Part shown: positions 32,310 through 44,769 of the stretch, one piece after another
How positions within the stretch are numbered: the first letter of the stretch is position 1
Layout: every line of letters starts with the position of its first letter
Origin: Podospora comata
Lineage: Eukaryota; Ascomycota; Sordariomycetes; Sordariales; Podosporaceae
Assembly: GCA_017354895.1 (NCBI GenBank)
Contig: CP071493.1
Span: 4,712,001 to 4,776,000 of the forward strand
Length of the DNA: 64,000 bases
Direction of reading: 5' to 3'
Program-made: the position numbers and the translations under genes
The notes under the pieces: model-generated
Database searches by the model: none
Seen by the model: only the letters and a program-made list of their open reading frames with translations
What the model was told of the DNA's origin: nothing

Positions 32310-35300
32310 CTACGCAGTCCCGGTAGTCAACCCGTTATTCTGTCTCCCCCACCCCGAGTTCCTCCACTCCCCTCTGTTTCCCTGTCCTGGTGGTCCTGGC
32401 TGAGGCTGGTTGTGCTGCGGCTGTTGTTGTGGCGGCTGTGATGGTGTCAAATGCCCTTGGTTCCCGGCCTCCGGTCCTCTGTATGGTGACTGTTGGGGCG
32501 GGTCATACGGTCCACGTTTGTGTGGTGGTGGCGTGCCCTGAACAGGTGGTGTTGCCGCTGCCGCAAAGGCTGGTATCGTTGGCTCCTGCATTGGTCGCAC
32601 GCTGCTTTCCTGCTGCCATGATGCCGGGTCAGTTTCTATCCTCCTCGGCGGTGGGCGGCTGGGGTTGTTGTCGTGGCGGCCCATCAGCTCTCCTACGTCA
32701 CTATACTGTCGGATTGGGCCGTTAACTGCACGGTCGCCGAAACGCTTCAGAATTTCCTTGGTTGTCAATTCGGCACTGTTGTTGAATAATGATTGATCTT
32801 GCAGGAGATCGGCCAGGTCATCAGGGACCTACATTCGTGTTAGCATGTTGTTCACAAAAGTGTAGGCAGACATGAAACTTACCAGACACATCTCCTCAAT
32901 ACTAGCAATTATAACCTCCACGGCCTGAATGGCAAACATGGGGTCGCTGTCAAGGCTTGCAGCCTTGTTGGCATCCAACAAAACGTTGGGGGCAATGACG
33001 GTGGCCAGATTCCTGATGTCCATCTTGGATCCGGATTCATCGTCCACCTGGTGGAAAGATCCCACCCATTTCAAGAAACAAAACAAAACTTCCAAGCAGT
33101 CGCGGTTCGCTTTTGGAAGCAAGCAGCATGCCAAGTGCAGGCAGTGCTTCCTCTTCTCTGGATCTGGGATCTTGGCCGCTGTTAACCAAAGACGGTAGAG
33201 TTTCTGCGTCATCAAAGGATCTGGGAGTTCTCGCAGGTATCGCTTCAAGAGGGCGGCCAGCTGAACAACATGCGTCGAGCTAAAATCAACATCCTCTTCC
33301 CTGTCCAGCGCTTCGGCCACCTCTCCCAACTTCTTGAGGTTGCCACTCTTTCGGAAGACACCTTCAACCGAGAGGTCCATTTGCTTCATTGCCGAGATGA
33401 TGTCGTCGATAATGGAAGGGATCTTCAAAGTACCAGGTCCGACACCATCGGTCGACTCGCAACCGTCCCGCTCAATGATGACTTCCAATGGGACGCCAAA
33501 CACCCCCTTCTTCTTGACGGCCTTTTGCTTGTCATTTTTGAACGCCTTGCCAATGTTCTTCCAGAAAGTAGGAGCCTTCTTGTTTTCAATGAACCCCAGG
33601 AGCTCCTCCAGCGTAAACTCATTCTCAACCATAGGATGCATCGTCATGACAGCCAAGTGTCTGACGATAAAGTACTCCAGTCCTGATAACTCCGAGAAAT
33701 ACCGTCGTGTGCCTCGCATGGTGCCCTGGTCTGGGAGACCGCGTGAACCGACTCCTTTGCCATCTGACAGACTTCGCTGGTGCATGTTATTAGCACCACC
33801 AGCACCCAGTCGTGGTTCCGTGGCCGGAGACCGGAAAAGCTCCTGGCGGTTCTGGTTTGGCTGATAGGACCTTTGTTCCCTTGCCGCTTGCTCAGCCGCA
33901 ACAATCCTTGGGATATCGTCGAGTGTCAAGGCGTCCTGATTGGGCAATGTCATGTCCTCTTCATCGATAGGCCCGCGCTCGTCGACAATATGGAATCCCC
34001 TACTCTGACCCCCCTCGCCTGTGCCACCAGCCGACCCTGGCCGCACGCTGCTGCTCTCAGGTCCATCCAGAATCCTTGATGTCCTTGCCTTTCTAAAGCT
34101 GGACGACAAGTGCTTGTCCATACGGGTGCTCTTTAGTCTTCGAACATCATTGAGAGCGCTCTCGTAGGACGACTCTCGATGATGCCGTGGATAATCGCCC
34201 CCTTGCTGCCTGGACCTACCCTCAGCAGAGTCAAGATCGCCTCCGTTTGGATCGTCACCATTGTCAAGAGCGCCGTTCACTCGAAGAATCTCCAGCAGTC
34301 TAGCCAGGGCAACCTGGAGCAGAAAGACGTATTGTTGAAGCTTGGTAATGTGTTCAAACGGCGATAGATGTGCAGGAATATGAGGGTCGCAAGTACTGCA
34401 AAATACCTTGGTGTCGTAGGGTTTCAACCGGGCCTCTTGAAGCTTGCGACCAAGCTCTTTGCCGCAATGCGAGCAGTTGACGCAGGCCAGGTGCCACCGT
34501 TTATCTCCACTCTTTGCACATTCGTCTTCGATGGGCTTATGGCAGAGGATGCACTGGTCCGAGTCATGTGCTGATAATCTGGACATGCCCGAAGTCAACT
34601 GGAGTGTGGTTGTAGAATGGTCGTCCACTTTGAGCGCTTCGAGATCGCTCAGATCATCCAGGAAATTGTAAAGGCCATCTGGTGAGTTCCTTTCTTTTTC
34701 GATCCGAAGAGCACCTTGCAGACAGATTCTGATAAGTAGCTTCAAATAGTGGGCAAGACCGGTGACAAGCGTCAACAGCTCTTGCGTGACACCAGGCTTG
34801 CGTGTAACACGGTCTTGGGTCTTGGACAGCAGCGAGAAAAATGCCACGATCTTTTTGCAAAGCAATTTGGCCTCACGCCCGTATGCCAAACCAGCTGCGT
34901 ATTCCATTAGCACAACGTTACGAGGTTAGGGTGCACCAAGAGGGTTCTTCTTACATTTGGGGTCCGCGTCGCTGGACATAGTGGCGTCGAGCCGGTCTGC
35001 AGAACGGAAAAGGATGTCGACATGGAAGATGAACTTCTTCGCCACCATGACACCATCCACATAAGCACCATTGCTCACATGCAGGAGCATATCTGATATA
35101 CAAGCAGCCGAAGACTCTTCGAAGGTCGACAGCACGCTCCAGATCCGGTATACCTTCTCCTCCATGCGTTCCTCCTCGCCGCGGACGTGCTCGCGGCCCG
35201 CAGTGTCATCTTGGGTGATGACAGGCGCTTCTTGTGGTGAATTGAGGCGGACGTTCCAAAACTTGTGGATCATGTAGCATTCAGGATGCCAGTGCTGGTT

Positions 35301-36073
35301 TTGTCCGTTTCGGAATATTTCAACGAATTGTTTCAGGATCGAGGTTTGACAGCCGCTACATCGTTGGGCGAACTGGGTCGAGTAATGGTAATGGCAATAA
35401 ACCTGGCCATCATGCTCATAATAGCTGTCTTGAGCACCGAATACTGTTGGGCAAAGGGAGCAGGTGAAGTGATCGACGTGGTATTTGCGATCGAGCGCAG
35501 TTATGTAGGAACCTCGTAATGCTCCACCGCATTGATGGCACAGCAGGCCTAGTCGTCGGAAGTAATCCGTTTCGCAAAGGGGGTATTGTCCCTCGCCGTT
35601 CTCGTCCTCTGCTGGGAAGAATTTGGAAGCTACGATTTGTCCGCAATCCTGCAAAGCGGTTAGAAAAACACACAAGGGCCAAAAAGCGCCACACCGCCAA
35701 CTAGAGCAGCATGTTCAAAAAAACACCAAAAATCACAACTTACCCGGCACTTGAAGCAGTCCAAATGGAATGTGCCATCTAGAGCGCGAACGAATTGACC
35801 TGTCAAAGGCTCTCCACACTTCTTGCAGACACGCACCTGGCCACTGGCTGTCCTAGCCTGCCGTGGCCGCGATCTGTTGCGCTCGCCGCTTTGTCTCAAC
35901 TCCAAGTCTGGTTCTCCATTACCGCCCTGAGCTGCTGGTGAGTTTGGGGCTCTGCCATTGTGAGGATGGCCGTGAGGATTCCCACGAGGATCACCATGTG
36001 CCCAATCGCCGCCCCCTAGGCCCAGGCTACCAGGAGCTCCGCCGCCAGCACCACCATAGTCGTATCCTGCCAT
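32310..36073 (-). CDS. lrg1: LIM-domain Rho GTPase-activating protein, Lrg1 type
   Basis: Four exons on the minus strand: 35744-36073, 34955-35648, 32883-34894, 32310-32828, with introns of 95, 60 and 54 nt; 1184 aa. A Gly-rich N-terminus leads into LIM zinc-binding domains (CKKCGEPLTGQFVRALDGTF..., split by intron 1; CHQCGGALRGSYI...; CSGCQTSIL...HWHPECY). After a helical region another LIM motif appears (CILCHKPIEDECAKSGDKRW). The RhoGAP domain has the arginine finger in VEGVFRKSGN and the QLAALLKRYLRELPDPL block. The tail is Pro/Gln-rich. Known role of Lrg1 orthologues: GAP for Rho1, controlling cell wall synthesis and hyphal tip growth. The first acceptable ATG is at 36073; the frame extends upstream without an ATG. 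Confidence 0.92.
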
Positions 36074-37747
36074 TGTGGACTGATCCTGAATCCGTCCACT
36101 GATGTTCGTCACACTACACCATGTGCGTTCGTCTCCAAAGTAAACAATCGGGGTTGTGGTGGTGGTGAAAGCAAAACTCGAGGGTCGAGGTCGCGGGCGC
36201 GGTCGTGGAGTGAGGAAACCGGGGGCTCAGCCAGGAGAGGGCCCGACATCAAGCCACGACTGGGCAAAAATAAAACGACGATATTTCGCTGCGGGCAGTC
36301 GGTCTAAATGTAGTATGCGTTGGTAAAGGCGGGGCTGAAGATAACCAACACGATAGGTAAGCGTCGCTCTGGGCAGAGGCTGTGCGGGCAACAAGTGTCG
36401 AGCAAATAATCGGCTGGCTGGGCACGCACGATGGGAGGTTGAGGCTGAACGACGACGACGTTGAGCGAGCGAGAGCAACAGCGGGCCTTGGGCCTTACTG
36501 GGCAGCGAGTCGGCGGAGCAGTCGAAAAAGGGCAGCCTCGTGGTATGGAGAGGAGAGGTGCAGCCTGGCTCGGTCTTTTTGCAAACTCGGATCTCGACGT
36601 CCCAATGTCTGGCCCGGATGGATTGCACGTCGTGGGATGGGGATGCGGATGCGCTGAGGTTGGCTGGAGATGACAGGAGTGGAAGACGTTCAGGAGGTCG
36701 GGTTCCAGAGCGAGGTGGGTGGTCCACAGTTTAGGTACCTTACCTACTCTCCCCAATCGGGTCAAGACAGCAGCGATCGACAGCCCCCCGCCACGGCGGA
36801 GCGCCAATTTCAGGCTTGCTGGGAGACAGGGACAGCGCCTTCTTTAGGGGAGGTCGCACTCGAATGAGAGCTGTGGGTGCCGTAGCGTAGCCGTTGTGTA
36901 GGTAGAGGCAGAGATCAGAATCATCAACGGCCGATCAGTATTCGCGCTTGGAAAGAGAATCAAGATAAGATGCTTGACGCTCGAAACAACACGCGGGAGA
37001 TGGGCGCATCCTTCTCCTTGAATTTCCCTAGGGTCGCCGCAGAGAGCCATGACCGCTGCCCAAGTCCTTCTCCGCCGCCAAGACCTTTCCGCTGGTGCCC
37101 TATAATTTTTAGTGGCAACGGCCAAATGGGGAAATTGCCCACTTATGTCCAAAGTTATTCAGAGGAATGGCAGCATCGTGCCATGGGATTTTGGATGTAT
37201 TTCGGCCCAAAGTGTCTGTTTGTGAGGAGAACAACCCCCCTCCCGTCTCCCTTACCTGCAGAGAGACATGAGTAGGTAAGAAGAAGCACAAGGCACAGGC
37301 ACCGTCCTTTTGCTTTGTCCTGCCAGGTTTTTGTCATGAACCCGTGGAGCTTGGACAGGACGGGATGGAATGGGATGGGATGATGCAAAGGCAAGGAGGG
37401 GCCCAACGGTGTTCCTCTCTGGCTGCAACAATTGCTCCTCGGGTGGGGTTATGGAGGAGGCATTTCGATGCTATTTACAAAGACGAATCAAGGGACCCCC
37501 TTCTCGGATATCTTCGATCTGATCATCTCGACCTCCCATCGGTAGGTGTATGCCATGCAGATGAATATTCGTACATCACGCAAGTCGATAATCAGCTGCA
37601 GGAACCCATACTCATGCTGACCTGCATGCAGAAAACACGAGCTCTTTTCAGAGTGACTAAATATTACGCAGGACAAAATAACTACCATCATCAACACATG
37701 TTATCAAACATCACCCACCACCAACGCACTTATACAAAACCCCTATC
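36074..37747. promoter_or_regulatory. Upstream region of lrg1 and 3' region of the DUF2417 gene
   Basis: 1.7 kb. The part nearest lrg1 contains a purine-rich GGTCGAGG-like stretch. A short GGGAT repeat lies at about 37360-37385. Long frames at 36227-36807 have no recognisable content. Confidence 0.35.
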
Positions 37748-39394
37748 TTAGGCCTTTACCAATTTCTTCAGCCTCCTTTCGATGACGTCTCTCCCCTCGA
37801 GGGTATCCCAGACACGATGGGGAGCTTTGTCAACAATATCCCAGTCTTCCAGCTTCCTGGTAAGGTGGCTTAGATCCCGTTGCTACAATCATCCAGTCAG
37901 CCTGCATTCAGCATAAAACCGGTGCCATCATCAGGTACATACCTTAGCTTCCCACTCACTATCCCGTCTTATTTGTTCCCCAGAGCTAATAATAACCAGT
38001 GGCGTCTCCTTATCCTGAATGGCCCGGCTTGAAGCAACGTCTCGCTTCGTGAGAGAGTCGGCCACCAGACTTTCCTGCAGTTTGGCAAAGATGGTGGTGC
38101 CAGATTGATACGAGGCACGGCCCCAAACTCGGTCCACGGAGCGTCTCCCTCTGAGTAGCGCACCGAGGATTCTATCAATTCCACACGGCGAGATGACGCC
38201 TCTCAGCCAGAGCAAGAACCCACGGCCTGGGTCTCCAACTCTTGAGAGCAGATCCTCATGAAGCGGATCAATCATCAACAAGCCCCTCACATCTTCTCCG
38301 TGTCTTGAGCTGAACACTCTCGAGTAGATCGACCCAATCCCAGCACTGACCAAAACCCAGGGACCCTCCTCTCCAGCCCTCGACAATGTCTCCCCCAAGA
38401 CATCCGAAGCCATGCTGGCCGAGAGTGGCGACGGAGCAGTGTCACTCCAAGCCATACCGGGCCTATCCGCAAAGCAGAACCTCTCAATCGAGCCATTTTT
38501 GACCGCATTCTCGGCCAGCTGCCACAGGCCCCTTTCAACCGGATCCTCACCTCCCTCAATCAACACCGGCGTCGACTTTGCCCCGCTGGCATCAGTCTTG
38601 TTCCCGTAGCAGTACAGATGAATCTGGTACTTGTCCTCATCCACCCAGTACCTCTCACCCGGCGGTCTCAGCCCAGAATCAACCGCCCTCAAGATCAAGG
38701 TACAAGTCATGAGCACCACCACCGCAGTAATCACCGAAAGTGCCACACTCGACAGCAGCACCTCTGTCCACTCCAGCAACGTCCTCCTGTGCTCCGGCCG
38801 CCCAGTCAACCTCTCCTCCTCCTCCGCCTTACCCCACTGAACCGTCCTGTCCGCAATGACCACCCACCCCACCATGAGCGTAGCCCAAACGACACTCCCT
38901 ATCCCAACCCAAATCTCCTCATGTCTCGTCCTCGTCACCGCAACGATAACAATCGTGTCAACCAGCAACAGCCCCGCAAGAACCAGACTCAGAACCCGTT
39001 GGCTCTTACTCGGCACCGCAAAGAAGATCAACGAGATGGTAAGCGTAACTAGCGCAACAGTAGCGTAACTAAAGCTGAAGAAGGGTGATCCGCGAACGTG
39101 AAGACCGGGCGGTGTGACGAAGACGGAAACGACCATCAACACCCACCAGATGAATGTCAGGATGGTGAGCGCGACGGTGGCGTAGCGGACCAGGCGGACG
39201 GTGAAGAGGTTGTAGGGGGACACGGCTGGGTCGTCAGGGGAGAGGTAAGGGCCGTTGGAGGGGTTGTGGGGGGTGTAGGTTGTGCTGTCGACGCGGTTGG
39301 GGAGGAGGCGGGTGTGTTCGTTTGTTGTGGTGGGGTGGTGGTCCTCTTCGGAGGAGTAGCGCCGGTCCGAGGACCGGATGCCGTTTGTGGACAT
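37748..39394 (-). CDS. DUF2417 multi-pass membrane protein with alpha/beta-hydrolase-like domain
   Basis: Exons 37943-39394 and 37748-37882 (minus strand), phase-0 intron of 60 nt; 528 aa. After a polar N-terminus there are about five hydrophobic segments (for example YATVALTILTFIWWVLMVV, VLSLVLAGLLLVDTIVIVAV, and VALSVITAVVVLMTCTLIL). The C-terminal half is alpha/beta-hydrolase-like: VLIEGGEDP, FADRPGMAWSD, and GLLMIDPLHEDLL. The expected nucleophile elbow G-x-S-x-G reads VSAGIGSIYSR, so the catalytic serine is not in its standard place. Fungal homologues are often labelled mitochondrial integral membrane protein, without experimental function that I know of. The second exon is needed: without it the frame would stop just after the donor. 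Confidence 0.82.
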
Positions 39395-40073
39395 GGTGAG
39401 AGGTGAGATAGTGACAGCAAGGTAGGTTAAGGTTGTAGATGTGAAGGTAAGGGTAGACTAGACTATGGTGCCGACTAGCAGCAGTTCATTGGCTATATGT
39501 CCTGTGAAGATATTCCCCACCAAGATAACCGAAGTGAAAAAACTAAAGCGGCCTTGTAAATGATGGAAAATAGATATGGTTCTTCTTTAGTGACGGATCA
39601 GATATCAATTTCGCCTTGTCGCAGCAAGGTCATGGGGGGTGGTCTCCCACAATCAAAGACGTCATAACTTGTTAGTTCTATGATAGGCCTGTTTTGGGTG
39701 TAGCAGGACGCTAATTGGTCGGTTTGGTCGGTTTGTTCAACCTTCCCGAACGCCAAAACTACGATGGATCGGCCGCTAACATCGACAGGCAAGGAATTGG
39801 CACTTATGGGGGCACATGGTTTTTGATTGCTGGGAGTCCCTTGGTGCGTTTCGACATATAGGCTTCGTAGACGTTGACTCATCCTTGATTGCTTTGGCTA
39901 CACTGCTGCCTTCGGATGAATTGTCTCCAAACTGGTCGATTTTGGGGTCACTTTCCTGATCTCTCTGGTCTTACTTTTCTCGGCATTGCCATCGTACAGG
40001 CAGAGAATTCCCCCCAAGTTCATCGCATAAACATTTTCCTTCCCAACCTTATCCCCTCGAAAAGACCTCCCCT
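39395..40073. promoter_or_regulatory. Upstream region of the DUF2417 gene
   Basis: 679 bp between two minus-strand genes. It presumably carries the promoter of the DUF2417 gene and the 3' UTR of the next gene. No specific site recognised. Confidence 0.35.
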
Positions 40074-40715
40074 TCACTGCCATTTGTCATCCCACCCATA
40101 ATTCCACGGCACTTGCTGCTGGCCCCCATCCCCGCCAACTGGACTTAACCCCGACACCTCCCCCTTCCTAAAACTCCCACTCCCCCCAATCATACTATAC
40201 CCAGACAAACTCCCACTTCCACCACTCCCCCCACTCCTTATACTCCCCCCCGCGGTCAGCTCACTCCCCCTCCTCTCCCTCTCTTTTCTCCTCCTCTCTT
40301 CCTTCCTCCTCCTGAGCAGTTCCTCCGGATCAGGGCCCGTCGTCGAGGTGATCGCATCAGAAGGGATCTCCCCTATCGGTGCCCTGAGCTTGGAGTGAGC
40401 TTCACTATCCGTCAGGGGGATCCCCGCCTTGCGGAAAGCTTCTTTTTGGTGTGACAGAAGAGCTTGCGTGGAGGGCTCGGATGTTGAGAGCCAGCCCGTG
40501 AGTTTGGAGACCTTTCCCAGGAGTTTCCCTCCACCTCCGCCTTCGCTTCGACTCCTGTCTTTGATTGGGGAGGGGGGCTGTTGTTTCTTGGAGGAGGATT
40601 TGACAGAGGTTGATTTGCTGCTTTTGCGGGATTTGGACCGGTGTTGGGGGTCTGTTGCTTCTGGGTTTGCGCCGGACATGGCTGGGGGGTAGGAGGTGCG
40701 GTAGGTTGGGTCCAT
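40074..40715 (-). CDS. Fungal disordered protein of unknown function
   Basis: Single exon, 213 aa, starting at MDPTYRTSYPPAMSGAN. The frame is open upstream to 41153, but the upstream translation looks random, so the ATG at 40715 is preferred. It is largely disordered: Ser/Lys-rich (RSKSRKSSKSTSVKSSSKK), then a short hydrophobic-aromatic block (LLGKVSKLTGWLSTSEPSTQ) that looks most likely to be conserved, then a Lys/Glu/Arg helix (PEELLRRRKEERRRKERERR) and a Gly/Ser-rich tail ending YGWDDKWQ. I do not recognise the family. The coherent composition and C-rich to G-rich skew match neighbouring real genes. Confidence 0.6.
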   Translation of the reverse strand: MDPTYRTSYPPAMSGANPEATDPQHRSKSRKSSKSTSVKSSSKKQQPPSPIKDRSRSEGGGGGKLLGKVSKLTGWLSTSEPSTQALLSHQKEAFRKAGIPLTDSEAHSKLRAPIGEIPSDAITSTTGPDPEELLRRRKEERRRKERERRGSELTAGGSIRSGGSGGSGSLSGYSMIGGSGSFRKGEVSGLSPVGGDGGQQQVPWNYGWDDKWQ

Positions 40716-43052
40716 GGTGGGTGTTTTGGTCTGGGTTGGGTGTGGAGGTGAGATCGGTGCGAGAATCTCGGTTGATCTGTTTAGGTGAAGGTGAGGTCGA
40801 CTTGAGAACGTTTTTATTTCGTCTGGATGTTGAGGTTTAATATACCCAGGTATCGACTCTCGTTTGGTTTGATAGGTCGGCTCGGCGATGGAGGCTGTCC
40901 GGGAGCTGGTAACACAGCGGCCACACAGCTGAAGGGAAATCAGGACACCATTCAGACGCCAACTAATATTGACTTGTCGAGGACGTAAGAAAATTCCTTT
41001 ATATTTCGCCGACAATGACTGTGTAACTTCGGATGATGACCACGCCACCGGCGGAAGAGGGGCATGAAAAGAATCACTATGAGAGATTCTCTCCGTTTGG
41101 AAGGAGCGTGTCCGGAGGGTTATTCGGCTTGAGCAAGCTCTTCTACAGCTCATCAGGGTCAGTCTTAAACCAGTGTCAGAAACAAGTTGTAAACCTTACG
41201 ATGAAATCCTACGCACTGGCAGAATGCTTGGCTGACTCGAAAGTATTAGAGTTTTTGCTGGAACCGGAATTGCTATTTGGGCCAAGTGTTGCAACTTGGC
41301 ATGCGTCTTCAAATCGATGCTGGTCCAAAAGTTGAGCTTCTTGTGGTTGTGGTATTCTTGGGATATCTCGACGGCTCCTGAAATGGCTACGGTATATAGA
41401 TAACCGTCTAGCCTTTTCTTCACTCCAGACCCAAGCCAAGGGAGAAGCAAGCAGACATGCAAGAGATACCCGATCTGAAGTCTGGTGTGAGGGAGGTCAC
41501 CAATAGAGGACCCTGGGGACGAAAAGCAACAAGCCAAGCAAACTCAGAAGCTAGCCACGAGATCCCGAGACAGAAACAGGCGCTAGTCAAAGAATGTAGC
41601 CGCCACGAGCTGAAAACCAGATAAGAGGAATTTGTCGATACCAACCCCCGGTGCCAAGTTGCCAGAGCCTACCACTTATATCGTTGAGTGAAATCCGAGC
41701 TTGCTCAATGACATAGTGTATGTAACCTGCGGGGAGTGCAATATTTCATGGCGGTGTCAACCCCAAAGCAGCAGGAACCCTAGCTGCAACATTGGCGAGA
41801 AAACCAGCCTGCATTGGACTGGGTGGATGTCGCTTGGCCTTGGTTCGATGATGCATCACAGTCGAGGATGGAAAACGGCCTTGGCATAGAGGAAGAACCT
41901 CTTCGAGTCCAAAGACTGTGCAGGATCGTCGTCAACGGGTTGAGAATTGCATGCTTCTTTGCTTCTATGGAAGCCCTCTCCCGAAATCTGGAACATTCTT
42001 GGATGTCGATCCCACGTCAACTCCCGAGACGGGCGGTATGATGGATGGTGCCATGAACCGACGAGATTGGCGAGTCCAGAGAACTGGGTACCTGATCCCG
42101 AATGCCGCAAGATATATTAACCAGATGCAACCTAGGGCTAATCCTAGGAAAATCCTCGCACCTTGCAAAATCTTGACAACTCTTGGTGAGGGTCAACGTA
42201 TGCCAATAAAATGCAGGCTGGTTTCTTTCAGGTCTAGACGTCTGCGGACTCGAGAAGCGAGCAAGATTGCGCGCACTGTTGAGCCTGCAGCTGTCAGTTC
42301 TCAGACCAAGTCTCCGAGAAGCAAGTTAGTTCAGCTCTTCTTTGGGAGGGAAGGTCAAGAGGTCATCCAGAAAGGACCACAGATGCACCGGAGCATCCTG
42401 CCCTGCATCCGGTGCCCGACCTAACCTACCAGGAGAGAGCTTGATATCAACGTTGTCTTGTCTGGCGAATTGCACTGTGCTTCGACTGCATCTCCGTCTT
42501 CTAGCTTGGTCTTGATTTAGGTCCAGTGGGAGAAACATGGCAGTGATTGGTCGGCAACTGCAGGAGTCCTGTAGGAATGATTCGATTTATGCCTAGAAAA
42601 AGAACAATAGGCGCGTAAAGCCCTCAGCCAAAACTGGATGGAAGTCAAACATCTTCGATTTTCGAAGCCTCGCAGCGAGGGAGTGTTTCAAATGCTGTCA
42701 AGGTTCTCCGAAAGTCAAGATTCGGGACGCACAGACTTTAGCCCCACCATGGTGGGGCAATGTCGGTTACTCATCCGCCCTTGGCGACCCCCCCCCCCAA
42801 GCCGCCGTCGCCTAATTCCCCGCCTTTTTTTGACATCCTCACAGTCAGCCTGGAGGCCAAACGCCAACCTACGAGCCACGCAGACAAACATTCTTTCCCT
42901 TGCTTCCGCATCTGCGAGCCGCGCTTTCTGTCGGGTCACTCACGTTTTTTGACTTGACTTTTCTGCGCTCCCAGTTCAGCTTGCGCAAAACGCGCTTTGC
43001 TCCTCAACCCAACTTCAGAGCCTCGCGCGCGACCCAACACCAACCGGCGACC
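40716..43052. promoter_or_regulatory. 2.3 kb divergent interval
   Basis: Between the starts of two genes of unknown function. Frames such as 41918-42424 show no domain. C-runs occur near 42789. No RNA gene recognised. Confidence 0.35.
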
Positions 43053-44063
43053 ATGCCCGGCCTCACCATCCTAAACGACGGAACACAGGCCACGCCGGCC
43101 TCCGGCGCGGCGCACGGTTCCGGACCCGGCTCCGCACCTCAACAACAACCATCTCAACCTCAACCACCACCACCAAACTCATCATCACGACAAGCACCAC
43201 AACGCCATCAACAACCACCACAACTCCCCACCACGATCACAACCCCCAGAGCACCCTCCCCAACCCGCCCCCCAATATCCCCCATAACCCCCAAACTCGA
43301 CCCCACCAAACCGACCCTCCCCCCTCATCTCCCAAAAGAAACCCCCATCCCACCCCCCACAATCCCCGACTTCTCCCTCTCCCGCCCACCCCTCTCCCAC
43401 ACCTCCCAACCCCAAGCCCAAACCGCCATCCCCCCTCCCCAACCAGTCCCACTAGACTTCGACTCCAACCCCGACGTCCTAGCCCTCAAATCAGCAATCT
43501 CCATCCTCCAACTCCAGCGCCAACGCGCCCAAGCAGACATCCAATCCCTCCACAAAGCTAAACTCTCCGCCCTCTCCGACCCAGCCTCCTTTGTCGCAGA
43601 CCTCACAACCGGAAAGGTTGGCCAAAAGGAAGAGGGCCTATTCGGGGGATCACCGCCCTCCGACTCTGACTCTGACGACTCCGACGAGGACACTAAGAAG
43701 CAAGATGGAGAGGAGAAGGAAAAGGAGCCAGCATGGAGGAAGTTACCCAAACCACAAACTGTCGTCCGATGCCCGCCTATAAACTGGAATCAGTACGCAA
43801 TCGTGGGCGAGAGTTTGGATAAGTTACATGCTGAACAGCTCAAGGCGCCGACGCCGGGGGTTCCGGTTGTGATGACGGGGGGGTCAAACCAGGGGACGGC
43901 CGGGAGGTTCGAGTTTACGGCTGGGCAGCAGGGTGGTGGTGGTGGAGGTGCAGGAGGGGGTTTGGTGGGGAGTAATCAGCCGCAGAAGTTGGTCGGGATC
44001 GCGGCGCCGTATGTGCCGGGGAGGGACAAGATTGAGAAGAAGAGGGGAGGGAAGCGGTCGTGA
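43053..44063 (+). CDS. Conserved fungal protein of unknown function, probably nuclear
   Basis: Single exon, 336 aa, ATG at 43053 (MPGLTILNDGTQATPASG). The first 130 residues are Pro/Gln/Ser-rich and disordered. A conserved-looking helical block follows (LALKSAISILQLQRQRAQADIQSLHKAK), then an acidic Ser/Asp stretch, then RCPPINWNQYAIVGESLDKLHAEQ, a motif I have an impression of in other ascomycete hypothetical proteins. It ends in a Gly-rich segment and a basic tail (GRDKIEKKRGGKRS). The composition suggests a nuclear or chromatin-associated factor, but no named family can be assigned. The coding strand is C-rich to about 43610 and G-rich toward the end. Confidence 0.7.
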   Translation: MPGLTILNDGTQATPASGAAHGSGPGSAPQQQPSQPQPPPPNSSSRQAPQRHQQPPQLPTTITTPRAPSPTRPPISPITPKLDPTKPTLPPHLPKETPIPPPTIPDFSLSRPPLSHTSQPQAQTAIPPPQPVPLDFDSNPDVLALKSAISILQLQRQRAQADIQSLHKAKLSALSDPASFVADLTTGKVGQKEEGLFGGSPPSDSDSDDSDEDTKKQDGEEKEKEPAWRKLPKPQTVVRCPPINWNQYAIVGESLDKLHAEQLKAPTPGVPVVMTGGSNQGTAGRFEFTAGQQGGGGGGAGGGLVGSNQPQKLVGIAAPYVPGRDKIEKKRGGKRS

Positions 44064-44769
44064 TCTATCTCGTGAGAAAGAAAAGGAAGGGGCAATAAGA
44101 CATGACAGTGAGAGAAACTTTCAGGAGATCATTATGAAGTGGACGAATATAGAGCAACACAAAGGGGGGCATCAGCTAGGCGTTTTTGGAGTTTGAATTT
44201 CCACAAGGGAACAACAGACAGGATTATATGGCAACAGGATAGATGTTAAAAAATAGGCTTTTAACTACAAATGGACTTCTCACTGTTCAGGTCAGCTGAG
44301 AGCTATTCATTCACAACAAGCACATCACATCACGTCTCACGCTGTAAGTGGCTACAAACACACTTCAATTCCTCACAAATGCTCCAGCGAAATGACCATC
44401 TATCAATGTCCCAGCCCAGCCCCCCAACCTCCTATCGCTTGCCCGAATTTAAGCTACTGTTTGACTACGCTCCTGGGGAAGTAAGAAAAGATGCCTGTCA
44501 GAACGACAGCAACTGGACAACAAAACAGCTATCGTCACATGTCGACCACACCAGCAGCACCGCATATTAAAAGCCATAAATAAGCTGACTATAACCCTTG
44601 CCTCATCGCTACATCCCCCAAATCCCAGCCTCAAAACGCCGTGAAGCTTGCCTTTCGGATCCTGTATCCTAACAAGCTGATGTGAGAAAACGTATGGTGG
44701 AAGTGGTTTAAAAGTCCCTATAGTATGTTAGCCTGGTAAAACACCGCATGAATAATCCAACGGGCTTAG
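44064..44769. other. Convergent 3' interval
   Basis: 706 bp, AT-richer than its flanks. It probably contains the two 3' UTRs and no gene. Confidence 0.45.

Noticed and set aside
36227-36807. Minus-strand frames of 166-167 codons upstream of lrg1
   Set aside because: They lie in the lrg1 upstream region, overlap one another in different frames and have no recognisable content.
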